Source: Elusimicrobiota bacterium
GTDB lineage: Bacteria > Omnitrophota > Gorgyraeia > Zapsychrales > Fredricksoniimonadaceae
Direction: 5' to 3'
DNA length: 13,098 bases
Assembly (NCBI GenBank): GCA_012514595.1
Contig: JAAYZZ010000063.1
Span: 1 to 13,098 of the forward strand
The notes beneath the pieces were generated by a model. The model searched no databases. It saw only the letters and a program-made list of their open reading frames with translations, and was not told the origin of the DNA. Position numbers and translations under genes: made by a program. Shown piece by piece: positions 6,103 to 13,087 of the stretch (position 1 is the first letter of the stretch; every line of letters begins with the position of its first letter).

Positions 6103-6462
6103 ATGACTATCTTCTGTTATATCCTCATCGGCCTGATGGGAGGGATTTTCGGCGGCCTGTTCGGGATTGGAGGAGGTAGTATCATGGTCCCTGTCCTGGT
6201 TTGGGGGTTTGGGTTCTCCCAGCATATGGCCCAGGGAACGACGCTGTTCGCCTTTATCCTGCCGGCTTTCTGGCTGGCGGCGTGGACCTATTACAAGGCC
6301 GGGCATATCAACATCCCGGTGGCGGTCGCCATGACCGTTGGGATCGCGGTGGGCGGATTTTTGGGGGCGCGATGGGCACATGTTCTCCCGGCCCCGTTAT
6401 TGAAGAAGATGTTCGGAGTTCTCATTATTCTTCTGGGGATGAAACTGGTCTTGGGCAAGTGA
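6103..6462 (+). CDS. Half-size TauE/SafE-family membrane protein
   Basis: A 119-residue, very hydrophobic protein with about four membrane helices. It carries the glycine-rich G-G-I-F-G-G-L-F-G-I-G-G-G-S-I-M-V-P stretch (residues about 13-30) and Q-G-T-T-L motif (about 44-48) of the TauE/SafE (sulfite exporter-like) family. Full members have two such repeats and about 240-260 residues; this one has a single repeat, a known stand-alone form that would need to dimerise. The substrate is unknown; sulfur or organic anions are typical of the family. Only a weak AAAGAG (6089-6094) precedes the ATG. It starts 8 bases after the 9-bp repeat element and ends 10 bases before pyrD. A link to pyrimidine synthesis is not evident. 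Confidence 0.82.
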   Translation: MTIFCYILIGLMGGIFGGLFGIGGGSIMVPVLVWGFGFSQHMAQGTTLFAFILPAFWLAAWTYYKAGHINIPVAVAMTVGIAVGGFLGARWAHVLPAPLLKKMFGVLIILLGMKLVLGK

Positions 6463-6472
6463 GTGGAAGAGT

Positions 6473-7377
6473 ATGGATCTGAAGGTCAAGATAGGCAATA
6501 GCCTTTTTCCCAATCCCGTGACCGTGGCCTCGGGCACATTCGGCCATTCCGAGGAGTTCTACGGGTTTCCGGAGGTGCGGGGTCTGGGCGCGATCGTGCC
6601 CAAGACCGTGACCTTGAAGGCCCAGATCGGAAATCCCCCGAGGAGGATCTGCGAGACCCCGGCGGGGATGATCAACGCCATCGGGATCGAGAATCCGGGG
6701 ATCGATGTCTTTATCGAGAAGAACCTTCCTCCCCTGAAGAAGGTCGGCGTGCCTGTGATCGTGAGCATCTCGGCCCATAGTGACGATGATTTTGTGATCA
6801 TGGTCGAAAAGCTGAATGCGGCCCAGGGGCTTGCGGCCGTCGAGCTCAATCTTTCGTGTCCCAATCTTCAGAAGAAGGTCCTGATCGCTCAAGACGCGGA
6901 GGCGACCGGGAGCGTCATCCGGCGTGTGAAGGCGGTCGCGGACATGCCGGTGATCGCGAAACTCTCTCCGAATGTCACGGACATCACCGAGATCGCCGCA
7001 GCCGCAGAAGGCGCGGGCGCGGATGCGGTGAGCCTTGTGAACACTTTTAGTGCGATGGCGATTGATATCAAAAAGCGCCGATCGCGCATCGGAAATTTTA
7101 CGGGTGGGCTCTGGGTCCGGCGATCCGCCCGATCGCGGTCCGCATGGTCTGCCAGACCGCGTCCAGGGTGAAGATCCCCGTGATCGGGATGGGCGGGATC
7201 ACTTCCGCGGAGGATGCCCTCGAGTTTCTGATCGCGGGCGCGACGATGGTGGCGGTCGGGACCTATAATTTCGTCAATCCCCGCACGCCGCTGGATGTGC
7301 TCAGCGGGATCAAGGCATACATGAAAGAGAACAGGATGACGGATATCCGGGAACTGATCGGGAGTTTGGAAAGGTGA
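6473..7377 (+). pseudogene. pyrD: Dihydroorotate dehydrogenase B catalytic subunit, with a one-base frameshift
   Basis: PyrD class 1B oxidises dihydroorotate to orotate with FMN and passes electrons to PyrK. The first frame encodes residues 1-213, with substrate and FMN elements such as N-A-I-G-I-E-N-P-G and the catalytic Cys129 in NLSCPN. It breaks after FTGGL at about 7112 and would stop at 7171 after 232 residues. The rest (GPAIRPIAVRMV, then VIGMGGITSAEDALEFLIAGA and the usual C-terminus) continues in another frame from 7114 to the stop at 7375-7377. Restoring one base at 7110-7113 (CTC TCG GGT instead of CTC TGG GT) gives one intact protein of 301 residues, normal for the family. Apart from the break it looks fully conserved, so a sequencing or assembly error, or a very recent mutation, is more likely than old decay. 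Confidence 0.9.
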
Positions 7378-7380
7378 GCG

Positions 7381-8154
7381 ATGGCACAAGGCACAGGGCA
7401 CAAGGCACAAGATAGACTCATCGTCGCGCTCGATGTCCCCACGTTCGATGAGGCGAGAAAACTCGTCGATGCGATGGGAGAGACGGTCACGACCTACAAG
7501 GTCGGATATCAGCAGTTCGTGGCCTACGGTCCTTTCGTGGTCCGATATCTCGCCGCGCAGGGCAAGAAGGTCTTTTTAGATCTGAAATTTCACGATATCC
7601 CCAACACGGTGGCCAATGCCGTGGCCTCGGCCGTGGGGCTGGGCGTGGCCCCGTATGATGCGCTTGATCCCGACGGAAAGAAGGCAGGGGTCTTTGCCCC
7701 GCTTTTCATGACCACGATCCATACGCAGGGAGGCCTCGAGATGATGAAGGCCGCCGCCGAATCGGCCCGCAGGACCGCCGAGGCGTTCAAGGTCGCACGG
7801 CCCCTGGTGGTGGGCGTGACGGTCCTGACGAGTGATGCGACCACGGCCAATACGGCTGAGGCCGTTCTGGAGCGGGCTAGGCTTGCCAAGGCCTCCGGCC
7901 TGGACGGGGTCGTGGCCTCTGCGAAAGAGGCCGGGATGCTCCGTCGGGAATTGGGGAAGGATTTTGTGGTCGTGACTCCCGGGATCCGTCCTGCCGGGGG
8001 AGATGCGGGGGACCAGAAGAGGGTGGAGACGCCGCTCTCGGCGATCCGGAGCGGTGCGAGCTTTCTTGTCGTCGGAAGACCTATCGTGCAGTCCGCAGAC
8101 CCGCGCGCGGCCGCAGAGGCGATCGTGCGGGAGATCGAACAGGCCCTGGCCTGA
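7381..8154 (+). CDS. pyrF: Orotidine 5'-phosphate decarboxylase
   Basis: A 257-residue TIM-barrel enzyme that decarboxylates OMP to UMP. Family elements are LIVALDV (residues 13-19), K40 in TYKVG, the catalytic D-x-K-x-x-D array in LDLKFHDIPN (Asp67, Lys69, Asp72), GVTVLTS, and the phosphate-binding G-I-R-P and FLVVGRPI near the end. The start at 7381 is forced: the frame has a stop at 7375 and no other start codon before the conserved core. The first ten residues (MAQGTGHKAQ) are encoded by four 7-bp repeat words and are not part of the usual PyrF fold. AAGGTGA sits just upstream and includes the pyrD stop. It is the last pyrimidine gene seen; pyrE is not in the window. Confidence 0.96.
   Translation: MAQGTGHKAQDRLIVALDVPTFDEARKLVDAMGETVTTYKVGYQQFVAYGPFVVRYLAAQGKKVFLDLKFHDIPNTVANAVASAVGLGVAPYDALDPDGKKAGVFAPLFMTTIHTQGGLEMMKAAAESARRTAEAFKVARPLVVGVTVLTSDATTANTAEAVLERARLAKASGLDGVVASAKEAGMLRRELGKDFVVVTPGIRPAGGDAGDQKRVETPLSAIRSGASFLVVGRPIVQSADPRAAAEAIVREIEQALA
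7383..7410. repeat. Four tandem 7-bp words (GGCACAR) inside the pyrF start
   Basis: Four uninterrupted copies of G-G-C-A-C-A-A, the second ending in G. The first word begins with the G of the pyrF ATG. The period and the G-G-C-A-C core match the elements at 4617-4702 and 13088-13098. Here the words run in one direction only; no inverted arm is seen nearby. Confidence 0.88.
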
Positions 8155-8178
8155 ACATTTTTTAACGGAGGCTGTATC

Positions 8179-8775
8179 ATGTCACAGAGCGTTCAGGAAC
8201 TCATCAACAAGATCAAGACCGAGGGGATCGGCGAGGCCGAGAAGAAGGCGCAGGCGATCGAGGCCGAGGCCCGGGACAAGGCCAGGGGGATCGTGAAAGA
8301 CGCCGAGACCAGGGCGGCCGCCATCATCCGGGAGGCCGACGAGAAGGCCAAACAGACGGATGCGGCGACACGGGCCGCGCTCGCCCAGGCGGGGGCGAAT
8401 CTTCTTCGCTCGCTCCGTCAGGAGATCGAGGCCTTGTCGCGCAAGATCCTTCTGCGTGAGACGCAGACCGCTTTGACGCCCGAGATGATGAAGGGGTTGA
8501 TCGAGAAGGCCGTGACCGGGGCGGTCGCCGGAGGCGCCGAGGCCCAGGTCGCGTTCTCGCCCTCGGATGTGAAGACCCTCCAGGAAGGTCTTGTAAGCCG
8601 TCTGCAGGGGGAGCTCCGCAAGCCCGTCGTGTTCCGCTCTCGGGGCGATGTGGCGCGCGGGTTCATGGTGAGTTTTGACGGCGGAAAGTCGTCTTTTGAT
8701 TTTACGGATGAAGCGCTCGCGCAGTATCTTTCGGGATTCGTGAGCGAAGAGGTGGCGGCGCTCCTGAAAGGATAA
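8179..8775 (+). CDS. atpE: V/A-type ATPase subunit E (peripheral stalk)
   Basis: A 198-residue protein with a long charged, Ala/Glu/Lys-rich N-terminal helix (about residues 10-95, coiled-coil type) and a compact C-terminal part (about 105-198) ending F-V-S-E-E-V-A-A-L-L-K-G. This is the layout of the V/A-ATPase E subunit that forms the outer stalk tying the catalytic head to the membrane part. Sequence conservation in E is low, so the call leans on this layout and on the position directly before DUF2764, A, B and D. GGAGG at 8166-8170 lies 8 bases before the ATG. Only 24 bases separate it from pyrF, with no terminator. The name follows V/A-type usage and is not the F-type c subunit. Confidence 0.88.
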   Translation: MSQSVQELINKIKTEGIGEAEKKAQAIEAEARDKARGIVKDAETRAAAIIREADEKAKQTDAATRAALAQAGANLLRSLRQEIEALSRKILLRETQTALTPEMMKGLIEKAVTGAVAGGAEAQVAFSPSDVKTLQEGLVSRLQGELRKPVVFRSRGDVARGFMVSFDGGKSSFDFTDEALAQYLSGFVSEEVAALLKG

Positions 8776-8781
8776 CCGGTC

Positions 8782-9342
8782 ATGTCGCGGGCGTACTATT
8801 ATCTTGTTTCGAGCCTTCCCTATTTGCAGTTCGATCAGAAACCCTCCTTGAGCGTCGAGGGATTCCTCGCGCTGTGTGCGGATCATCTGGCCGCAGAAGA
8901 GATGGGGGCCCTGCGGGCGGTCCTCGCCGGTGATGAGACCGTCTCGTGTTGTTCTGTGGCTGCGGACTGGTTCCGTTTTGACAAGAGTCTTCGCAATGCC
9001 CTGGTCGTGGTGAGGGCCTCGCGTCTGGGCCGTGATTCGGAGGACGATATCAGGACCGACGGGGATTATGATGCCGAGGCGGTCGAGATCGCGGCCCAGG
9101 TCGTCCGCGAGGAGGACCCCCTGGCCGCGGAGCGGCTTCTTGTGAAACGCCTGTGGGGCGTCGTCGATCATATCGGGACGGGCCATATGTTCGATGCCGG
9201 GGCCCTGATCGTTTATGGATTGAAGCTCAAATTGCTGGAGCGGTTGGAATATTTCCGGTCTTCCTCGGGAGCCGGGATCTGGGAAGGGATCGTCACGGGC
9301 GAGGCGATGCACAAGACCCTCGCCGGGATCGGGGATCAATAA
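8782..9342 (+). CDS. DUF2764 family protein of the V-ATPase operon
   Basis: A 186-residue protein that begins S-R-A-Y-Y-Y-L-V-S-S-L-P-Y-L, the typical opening of DUF2764 proteins. By established gene order the family sits between subunits E and A in V-ATPase operons of Chlamydiae, Spirochaetes and Bacteroidetes. The protein is largely helical, acidic and soluble, with no signal peptide or membrane helix. These operons lack a recognisable subunit C, and the opening resembles that of C/AC39 subunits (Y-x-x-x-x-L-P), so it may be a reduced C-like socket or stalk subunit. That is inference. AAAGGAT lies a few bases before the ATG. It follows subunit E by 6 bases and is followed by A after 14 bases. 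Confidence 0.85.
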   Translation: MSRAYYYLVSSLPYLQFDQKPSLSVEGFLALCADHLAAEEMGALRAVLAGDETVSCCSVAADWFRFDKSLRNALVVVRASRLGRDSEDDIRTDGDYDAEAVEIAAQVVREEDPLAAERLLVKRLWGVVDHIGTGHMFDAGALIVYGLKLKLLERLEYFRSSSGAGIWEGIVTGEAMHKTLAGIGDQ

Positions 9343-9343
9343 C

Positions 9344-9352
9344 AAGGAGAGG
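9344..9352 (+). promoter_or_regulatory. Strong ribosome binding site fixing the GTG start of atpA
   Basis: AAGGAGAGG precedes the GTG at 9357 with 7 bases between the AAGGAG core and the start. It overlaps the frame of a longer in-frame extension, which is rejected because it would overlap the DUF2764 gene by nearly 200 bases. Confidence 0.8.
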
Positions 9353-9356
9353 AAGC

Positions 9357-11075
9357 GTGGGCATACAGAGAAAAGGGGTCGTCTCGGGCGTGAACGGCAA
9401 CATGGTGGCCGTTTCTTTTGAGGACCAGGTCATGCAGAACGAGGTGGCCTATGTTGTCTCCGGAGGAGACCGGCTCAAGGCCGAGGTCATCCGCGTGAAG
9501 GGCCGTACCGCGGACCTGCAGGTCTTTGAGGACACTCTCGGGGTACGGATCGGGGACACGGTCGAATTCAGCAATGAGCTTTTGAGCGTCGCGCTGGGGC
9601 CCGGTCTTCTGGGGCAGGTTTTCGACGGGCTTCAGAATCCTCTTGAGGATCTGGCGCAGGCGCACGGGTTCTTCCTGAAGCGCGGGGCCTATCTTTCGGC
9701 CCTGGATCCGGATTCGCGTTGGGAGTTCACGCCGATCAAGAGAAAGGGCGACAAGGTCCGGGCCGGCGCGAAACTGGGAACGGTTCCGGAGAGGATGTTT
9801 TCGCACGCGATCATGGTGCCTTTTGGACTTGAGGGTGAGTGGGAGGTCTCCGAGATCGTTTCCAAGAGCGAGGTCGCGCTCAAGGACCGGGTCGCGGAAC
9901 TCACGAATGAGGCGGGTGAGACGATCGCGGTCACGCTGGTTCAGAACTGGCCGGTCAAACTTCCGATCAGGGCCTATGCCCAGAAGATGAAGCCGTCGAA
10001 ACCGCTTGTGACCAAGATCCGGATCATCGACACGCTTGTTCCCGTCGCTGTTGGGGGGACCTTCTGTACGCCCGGCCCCTTTGGGGCTGGCAAGACGGTC
10101 CTCCAGCATCTTCTTTCGCGGCACGCGGATGTGGATGTGGTGATCGTGGCGGCCTGCGGGGAGCGCGCGGGGGAGGTCGTGGAGGTCCTCACGGAATTCC
10201 CGCATCTGTCCGATCCCAGGACAGGCCGGACCCTCATGGACCGGACCATTATCATCTGTAATACATCTTCGATGCCCGTCGCGGCGCGCGAATCTTCGGT
10301 CTACACCGCTGTCACGCTGGCGGAATACTACCGGCAGATGGGGCTGAATGTTCTTCTGTTGGCGGATTCGACATCCCGCTGGGCACAGGCCATGCGCGAG
10401 ATGTCGGGGCGGCTTGAGGAGATCCCGGGCGAAGAGGCCTTCCCGGCGTATCTCGAGTCCCGCATCGCCTCTTTTTACGAGCGCGCGGGCCTGGTCAAGC
10501 TTTACGACGGATCGACGGGATCCGTCACGATCGGAGGGTCTGTATCCCCGGCGGGCGGCAACTTCGAGGAGCCTGTCACCCAGGCGACGCTCAAGGTCGT
10601 CGGGGCCTTTCACGGATTGTCACGGGCGCGGGCCAATGCCCGCCGGTATCCGGCGATCGATCCTCTGGAGAGCTGGAGCAAGTATCCGACATTTGTGGAT
10701 GCCGAGAATGTGGAGAAATCTCGCCGGATCCTCAGGCGGTCTGCGGAGGTCGGGCAGATGATGAAGGTGGTCGGGGAAGAGGGGACCACGATGGCGGATT
10801 TTGTGGAATATCTCAAGGGCGAGTTCTTCGACGGGGTTTATCTCCAGCAGAACGCCTTTGACAAGACAGATGAGGCCACCTCCGCCGACCGACAGGTCCA
10901 TGTTTTTGATGTTGTTGAAAAGGTCATGGACCATGTCTTTTCTTTCAAGACCAAGGAAGAGGCGCGTCAGTTCTTCCAGGAGCTCAGGAGGAGTTTCATC
11001 AACTGGAATTCCCAGGCCTTCGGGTCGGATGAGTTCCGCCGGACAGAGGGCGAGATCCGTCAACGCATTGTTTAA
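9357..11075 (+). CDS. atpA: V/A-type ATPase catalytic subunit A
   Basis: A 572-residue catalytic head subunit that binds and hydrolyses (or makes) ATP. An N-terminal beta barrel (about 1-75) is followed by the A-specific bulge domain with the GPGLLGQVFDGLQNPL segment. The P-loop GPFGAGKT is at residues 240-247. Downstream are AACGERAGEVVEVL (catalytic Glu region) and VLLLADSTSRWAQAMREMS (Walker B region), then the helical C-terminal domain. Length is normal. The start is GTG with a strong Shine-Dalgarno site. The sequence shows no intein, which some A subunits carry. Ion choice (H+ or Na+) cannot be judged because the K ring subunit lies outside the window. Confidence 0.97.
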   Translation: MGIQRKGVVSGVNGNMVAVSFEDQVMQNEVAYVVSGGDRLKAEVIRVKGRTADLQVFEDTLGVRIGDTVEFSNELLSVALGPGLLGQVFDGLQNPLEDLAQAHGFFLKRGAYLSALDPDSRWEFTPIKRKGDKVRAGAKLGTVPERMFSHAIMVPFGLEGEWEVSEIVSKSEVALKDRVAELTNEAGETIAVTLVQNWPVKLPIRAYAQKMKPSKPLVTKIRIIDTLVPVAVGGTFCTPGPFGAGKTVLQHLLSRHADVDVVIVAACGERAGEVVEVLTEFPHLSDPRTGRTLMDRTIIICNTSSMPVAARESSVYTAVTLAEYYRQMGLNVLLLADSTSRWAQAMREMSGRLEEIPGEEAFPAYLESRIASFYERAGLVKLYDGSTGSVTIGGSVSPAGGNFEEPVTQATLKVVGAFHGLSRARANARRYPAIDPLESWSKYPTFVDAENVEKSRRILRRSAEVGQMMKVVGEEGTTMADFVEYLKGEFFDGVYLQQNAFDKTDEATSADRQVHVFDVVEKVMDHVFSFKTKEEARQFFQELRRSFINWNSQAFGSDEFRRTEGEIRQRIV

Positions 11076-11087
11076 CAAAGGGTCATC

Positions 11088-12392
11088 ATGAAGATCTATA
11101 CCGAGATCACACGTATCGCAGGGGACGTTATCACCGTCGAGGCCGAAGGGGTCGGCTACCGGGAGCTGGCCGAGGTCCGCTCTCCCCAGGGGCTTTCTCT
11201 TGCCCAGGTCATCCGGATCGACGGAAAACGTGTTTCGCTCCAGGTCCTCGCCGGAAGCCGCGGCATCACGACGGATGCCCGGGTGAGGTTCCTCAACCGC
11301 CCCATGCAGGTCCCTTTCTCCGACGGGCTCAAGGGCCGCGTCTTTACCGGGAGCGGAGAGCCGCGTGATAATGGCCCTGTTTTGCGTGACGGGATGATCC
11401 CGATCGGGGGACCTTCCGTGAATCCGGCGCGTCGTGTGGTCCCCAAGACCATGGTCCGCACCGGGATCCCGATGATCGACATTTTTAATACGCTCGTCGA
11501 GTCGCAGAAACTCCCGATCTTTTCGATCGCGGGGGAGCCCTACAATCCTCTTTTGGCGCGCATCGCGATGCAGGCCGAGGTCGACCTGATCGTCCTGGGC
11601 GGCATCGGGCTCAAGTATGACGACTATCTTTTCTTCCGCGAGACCCTTGAGCATGAGGGGGCCTTGGCCCGTTCCATCATGTTCATCCATACGGCCTCTG
11701 ACCCGACGGTCGAGGGGCTTCTGGTCCCGGACATGGCGCTCGCCGTGGCCGAGCAGTTCGCCCTCAAGGGCGAGCGGGTCCTCGTGCTTCTGACGGACAT
11801 GACGAACTTCGCGGATGCCATGAAGGAGATCGCGATCACCATGGAGCAGATCCCCTCGAACCGCGGGTATCCGGGGGATCTCTACAGTCAGCTCGCCGCG
11901 CGTTATGAGAAGGCGGTCGACTTCAAGGGCGCGGGGTCCATCACGGTCCTGGCGGTCACGACCATGCCAGGGGATGATGTCACGCATCCCGTTCCGGATA
12001 ATACGGGCTACATCACGGAGGGGCAGTTTTATCTGAAGGGCGGACGTATTGAGCCGTTCGGATCCCTTTCGCGCCTGAAGCAGCAGGTGAATGGGGATAC
12101 GCGCGCTGATCATCGAGCCATCATGGACCGCATGATCCAGCTGTTTGCCGAGTACCGGGAGACGCTCGAGAAGCGCTCGATGGGTTTTCATATGAGCGCG
12201 TGGGACGAGAAACTGCTCAAGTATGGCGCGCGGTTCGAAAAGGAGATGATGGACCTGTCCGTGAATATTCCTCTCGAGCGGGCGCTCGATCTGGGCTGGG
12301 AGATTTTAGCCGACTGTTTCACAGTCTCCGAGGTCGGGATGAAACAGGCGCTGGTCGACCAGTTCTGGCCTGGGGAGAAAGAGAAGAAATGA
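11088..12392 (+). CDS. atpB: V/A-type ATPase regulatory subunit B
   Basis: A 434-residue non-catalytic head subunit that alternates with A in the A3B3 ring. The P-loop position holds S-I-A-G-E-P at about residues 146-151 instead of a true Walker A, as expected for B. Other family blocks are GIPMIDIFNTLVESQKLPIF, VLLTDMTNFADAMKEIA, NRGYPGDLYSQLA with a tyrosine near the nucleotide interface, and FGSLSRLKQQV with the conserved arginine that contacts the A site. Length is slightly shorter than many B subunits (about 460). AAAGGG lies about 8 bases before the ATG, and 12 bases separate it from atpA. An 88-base gap with a palindromic repeat follows. Confidence 0.97.
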   Translation: MKIYTEITRIAGDVITVEAEGVGYRELAEVRSPQGLSLAQVIRIDGKRVSLQVLAGSRGITTDARVRFLNRPMQVPFSDGLKGRVFTGSGEPRDNGPVLRDGMIPIGGPSVNPARRVVPKTMVRTGIPMIDIFNTLVESQKLPIFSIAGEPYNPLLARIAMQAEVDLIVLGGIGLKYDDYLFFRETLEHEGALARSIMFIHTASDPTVEGLLVPDMALAVAEQFALKGERVLVLLTDMTNFADAMKEIAITMEQIPSNRGYPGDLYSQLAARYEKAVDFKGAGSITVLAVTTMPGDDVTHPVPDNTGYITEGQFYLKGGRIEPFGSLSRLKQQVNGDTRADHRAIMDRMIQLFAEYRETLEKRSMGFHMSAWDEKLLKYGARFEKEMMDLSVNIPLERALDLGWEILADCFTVSEVGMKQALVDQFWPGEKEKK

Positions 12393-12464
12393 GGGGCCGC
12401 AGAGAGCAGGCAGGAGACAGCGGAGGTCGGATTCTGCTGCCGGTTGTCTGCTGACGGCTGCCCC
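12393..12464. repeat. Palindromic element of 7-bp words (CAGCA type)
   Basis: Arms 12393-12424 and 12433-12464 are inverted copies with 22 of 32 matching positions around an 8-base centre. Read outward to inward, both arms break into 7-bp words near G-N-C-A-G-C-A. It occupies most of the gap between subunits B and D (12393-12480), the only loose junction in this ATPase block. No T tract follows the right arm, so it is not a standard terminator, though the hairpin could slow or process the transcript before atpD. Confidence 0.78.
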
Positions 12465-12480
12465 GTGAAAGTTTTCAGGA

Positions 12481-13083
12481 ATGAGCAAGATCAAGCTGAC
12501 AAAAGGCGAGCTCAAGCGGCAGCGCGATGCGTTGCGGCAGTTCCAGCATTATCTTCCGACGCTGCAGCTCAAGAAGCAGCAACTCCAGCTCAAGATCCGC
12601 GAGGCGCGCCAGCAATATGCCTTCAAGGAAAAAGAGCGGGCCGCGGCCGAACAGGCCGTGCAGCACTGGATCGGGGTCCTGGGAGAGGGAGGCGTGGATG
12701 TGTCGACCTGGATCATTCCCCGGAAGGTCACGGTGTCGCATACGAACATCGCGGGGACAGAGGTCCCTGTTTTCGGGGCCGTTGTTTTTCCAGAGGCGGC
12801 GTATGATCTTTTCTCCACGCCCCTGTGGGTGGACCGCGCGGTCGACAAGCTCAGGGGCTATCTGGGACTCGTGGCCGAGATCGAGGTCCTCCAGGAAGGG
12901 ATCGCGCGTCTGGAGAAGGAATTGCGCGTCACGACCCAGAGGGTCAATCTGTTCGAGAAGGTGAAGATCCCCGAGTGCCAGGAGAACATCCGGATCATCC
13001 GGATCTATCTGGGCGACCAGATGGCTAATGCCGTCGGGATCGGGAAAGTCGCGAAGAAGAAACTGGAGTTGGCGGAAGTTTAG
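12481..13083 (+). CDS. atpD: V/A-type ATPase subunit D (central shaft)
   Basis: A 200-residue central rotor-shaft subunit that turns inside the A3B3 head. It opens M-S-K-I-K-L-T-K-G-E-L-K-R-Q-R-D-A-L, and the nearby L-P-T-L-Q-L-K-K-Q-Q-L block (about 25-35) is typical of the family. N-terminal (about 1-65) and C-terminal (about 125-198) helices would form the antiparallel coiled coil. The middle contains the P-x-F-G-A-V-V-F-P segment. Length is normal. Translation start context is poor: AGGA directly abuts the ATG, and the palindromic element ends 16 bases upstream. The start is set by family alignment. Subunits I and K are expected next. Confidence 0.93.
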   Translation: MSKIKLTKGELKRQRDALRQFQHYLPTLQLKKQQLQLKIREARQQYAFKEKERAAAEQAVQHWIGVLGEGGVDVSTWIIPRKVTVSHTNIAGTEVPVFGAVVFPEAAYDLFSTPLWVDRAVDKLRGYLGLVAEIEVLQEGIARLEKELRVTTQRVNLFEKVKIPECQENIRIIRIYLGDQMANAVGIGKVAKKKLELAEV

Positions 13084-13087
13084 GAAA

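Noticed and set aside
5956..6381. Small reverse-strand protein with repeating Leu-Thr-Ser residues across the 9-bp repeat
   Set aside because: The tripeptide pattern is the direct result of a 9-bp repeat read in frame. There is no conserved domain and it overlaps the TauE-like gene on the other strand.
7097..7113. Programmed -1 frameshift in pyrD
   Set aside because: No X-XXY-YYZ slippery heptamer is present in the right phase near the break, and PyrD is not known to use recoding. A missing base is simpler.
9153..9356. N-terminal extension of subunit A upstream of GTG 9357
   Set aside because: It lies inside the DUF2764 gene in another frame, is Arg/Gly/Asp-rich shadow sequence, and the strong ribosome binding site at 9344-9352 supports the GTG.
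10620..12191. Long antisense open frame of 523 codons opposite subunits A and B
   Set aside because: It is a shadow frame produced by high GC and biased codons. It matches no family that I recognise, is rich in Arg/Asp/His/Gly, and spans two real genes and their junction.
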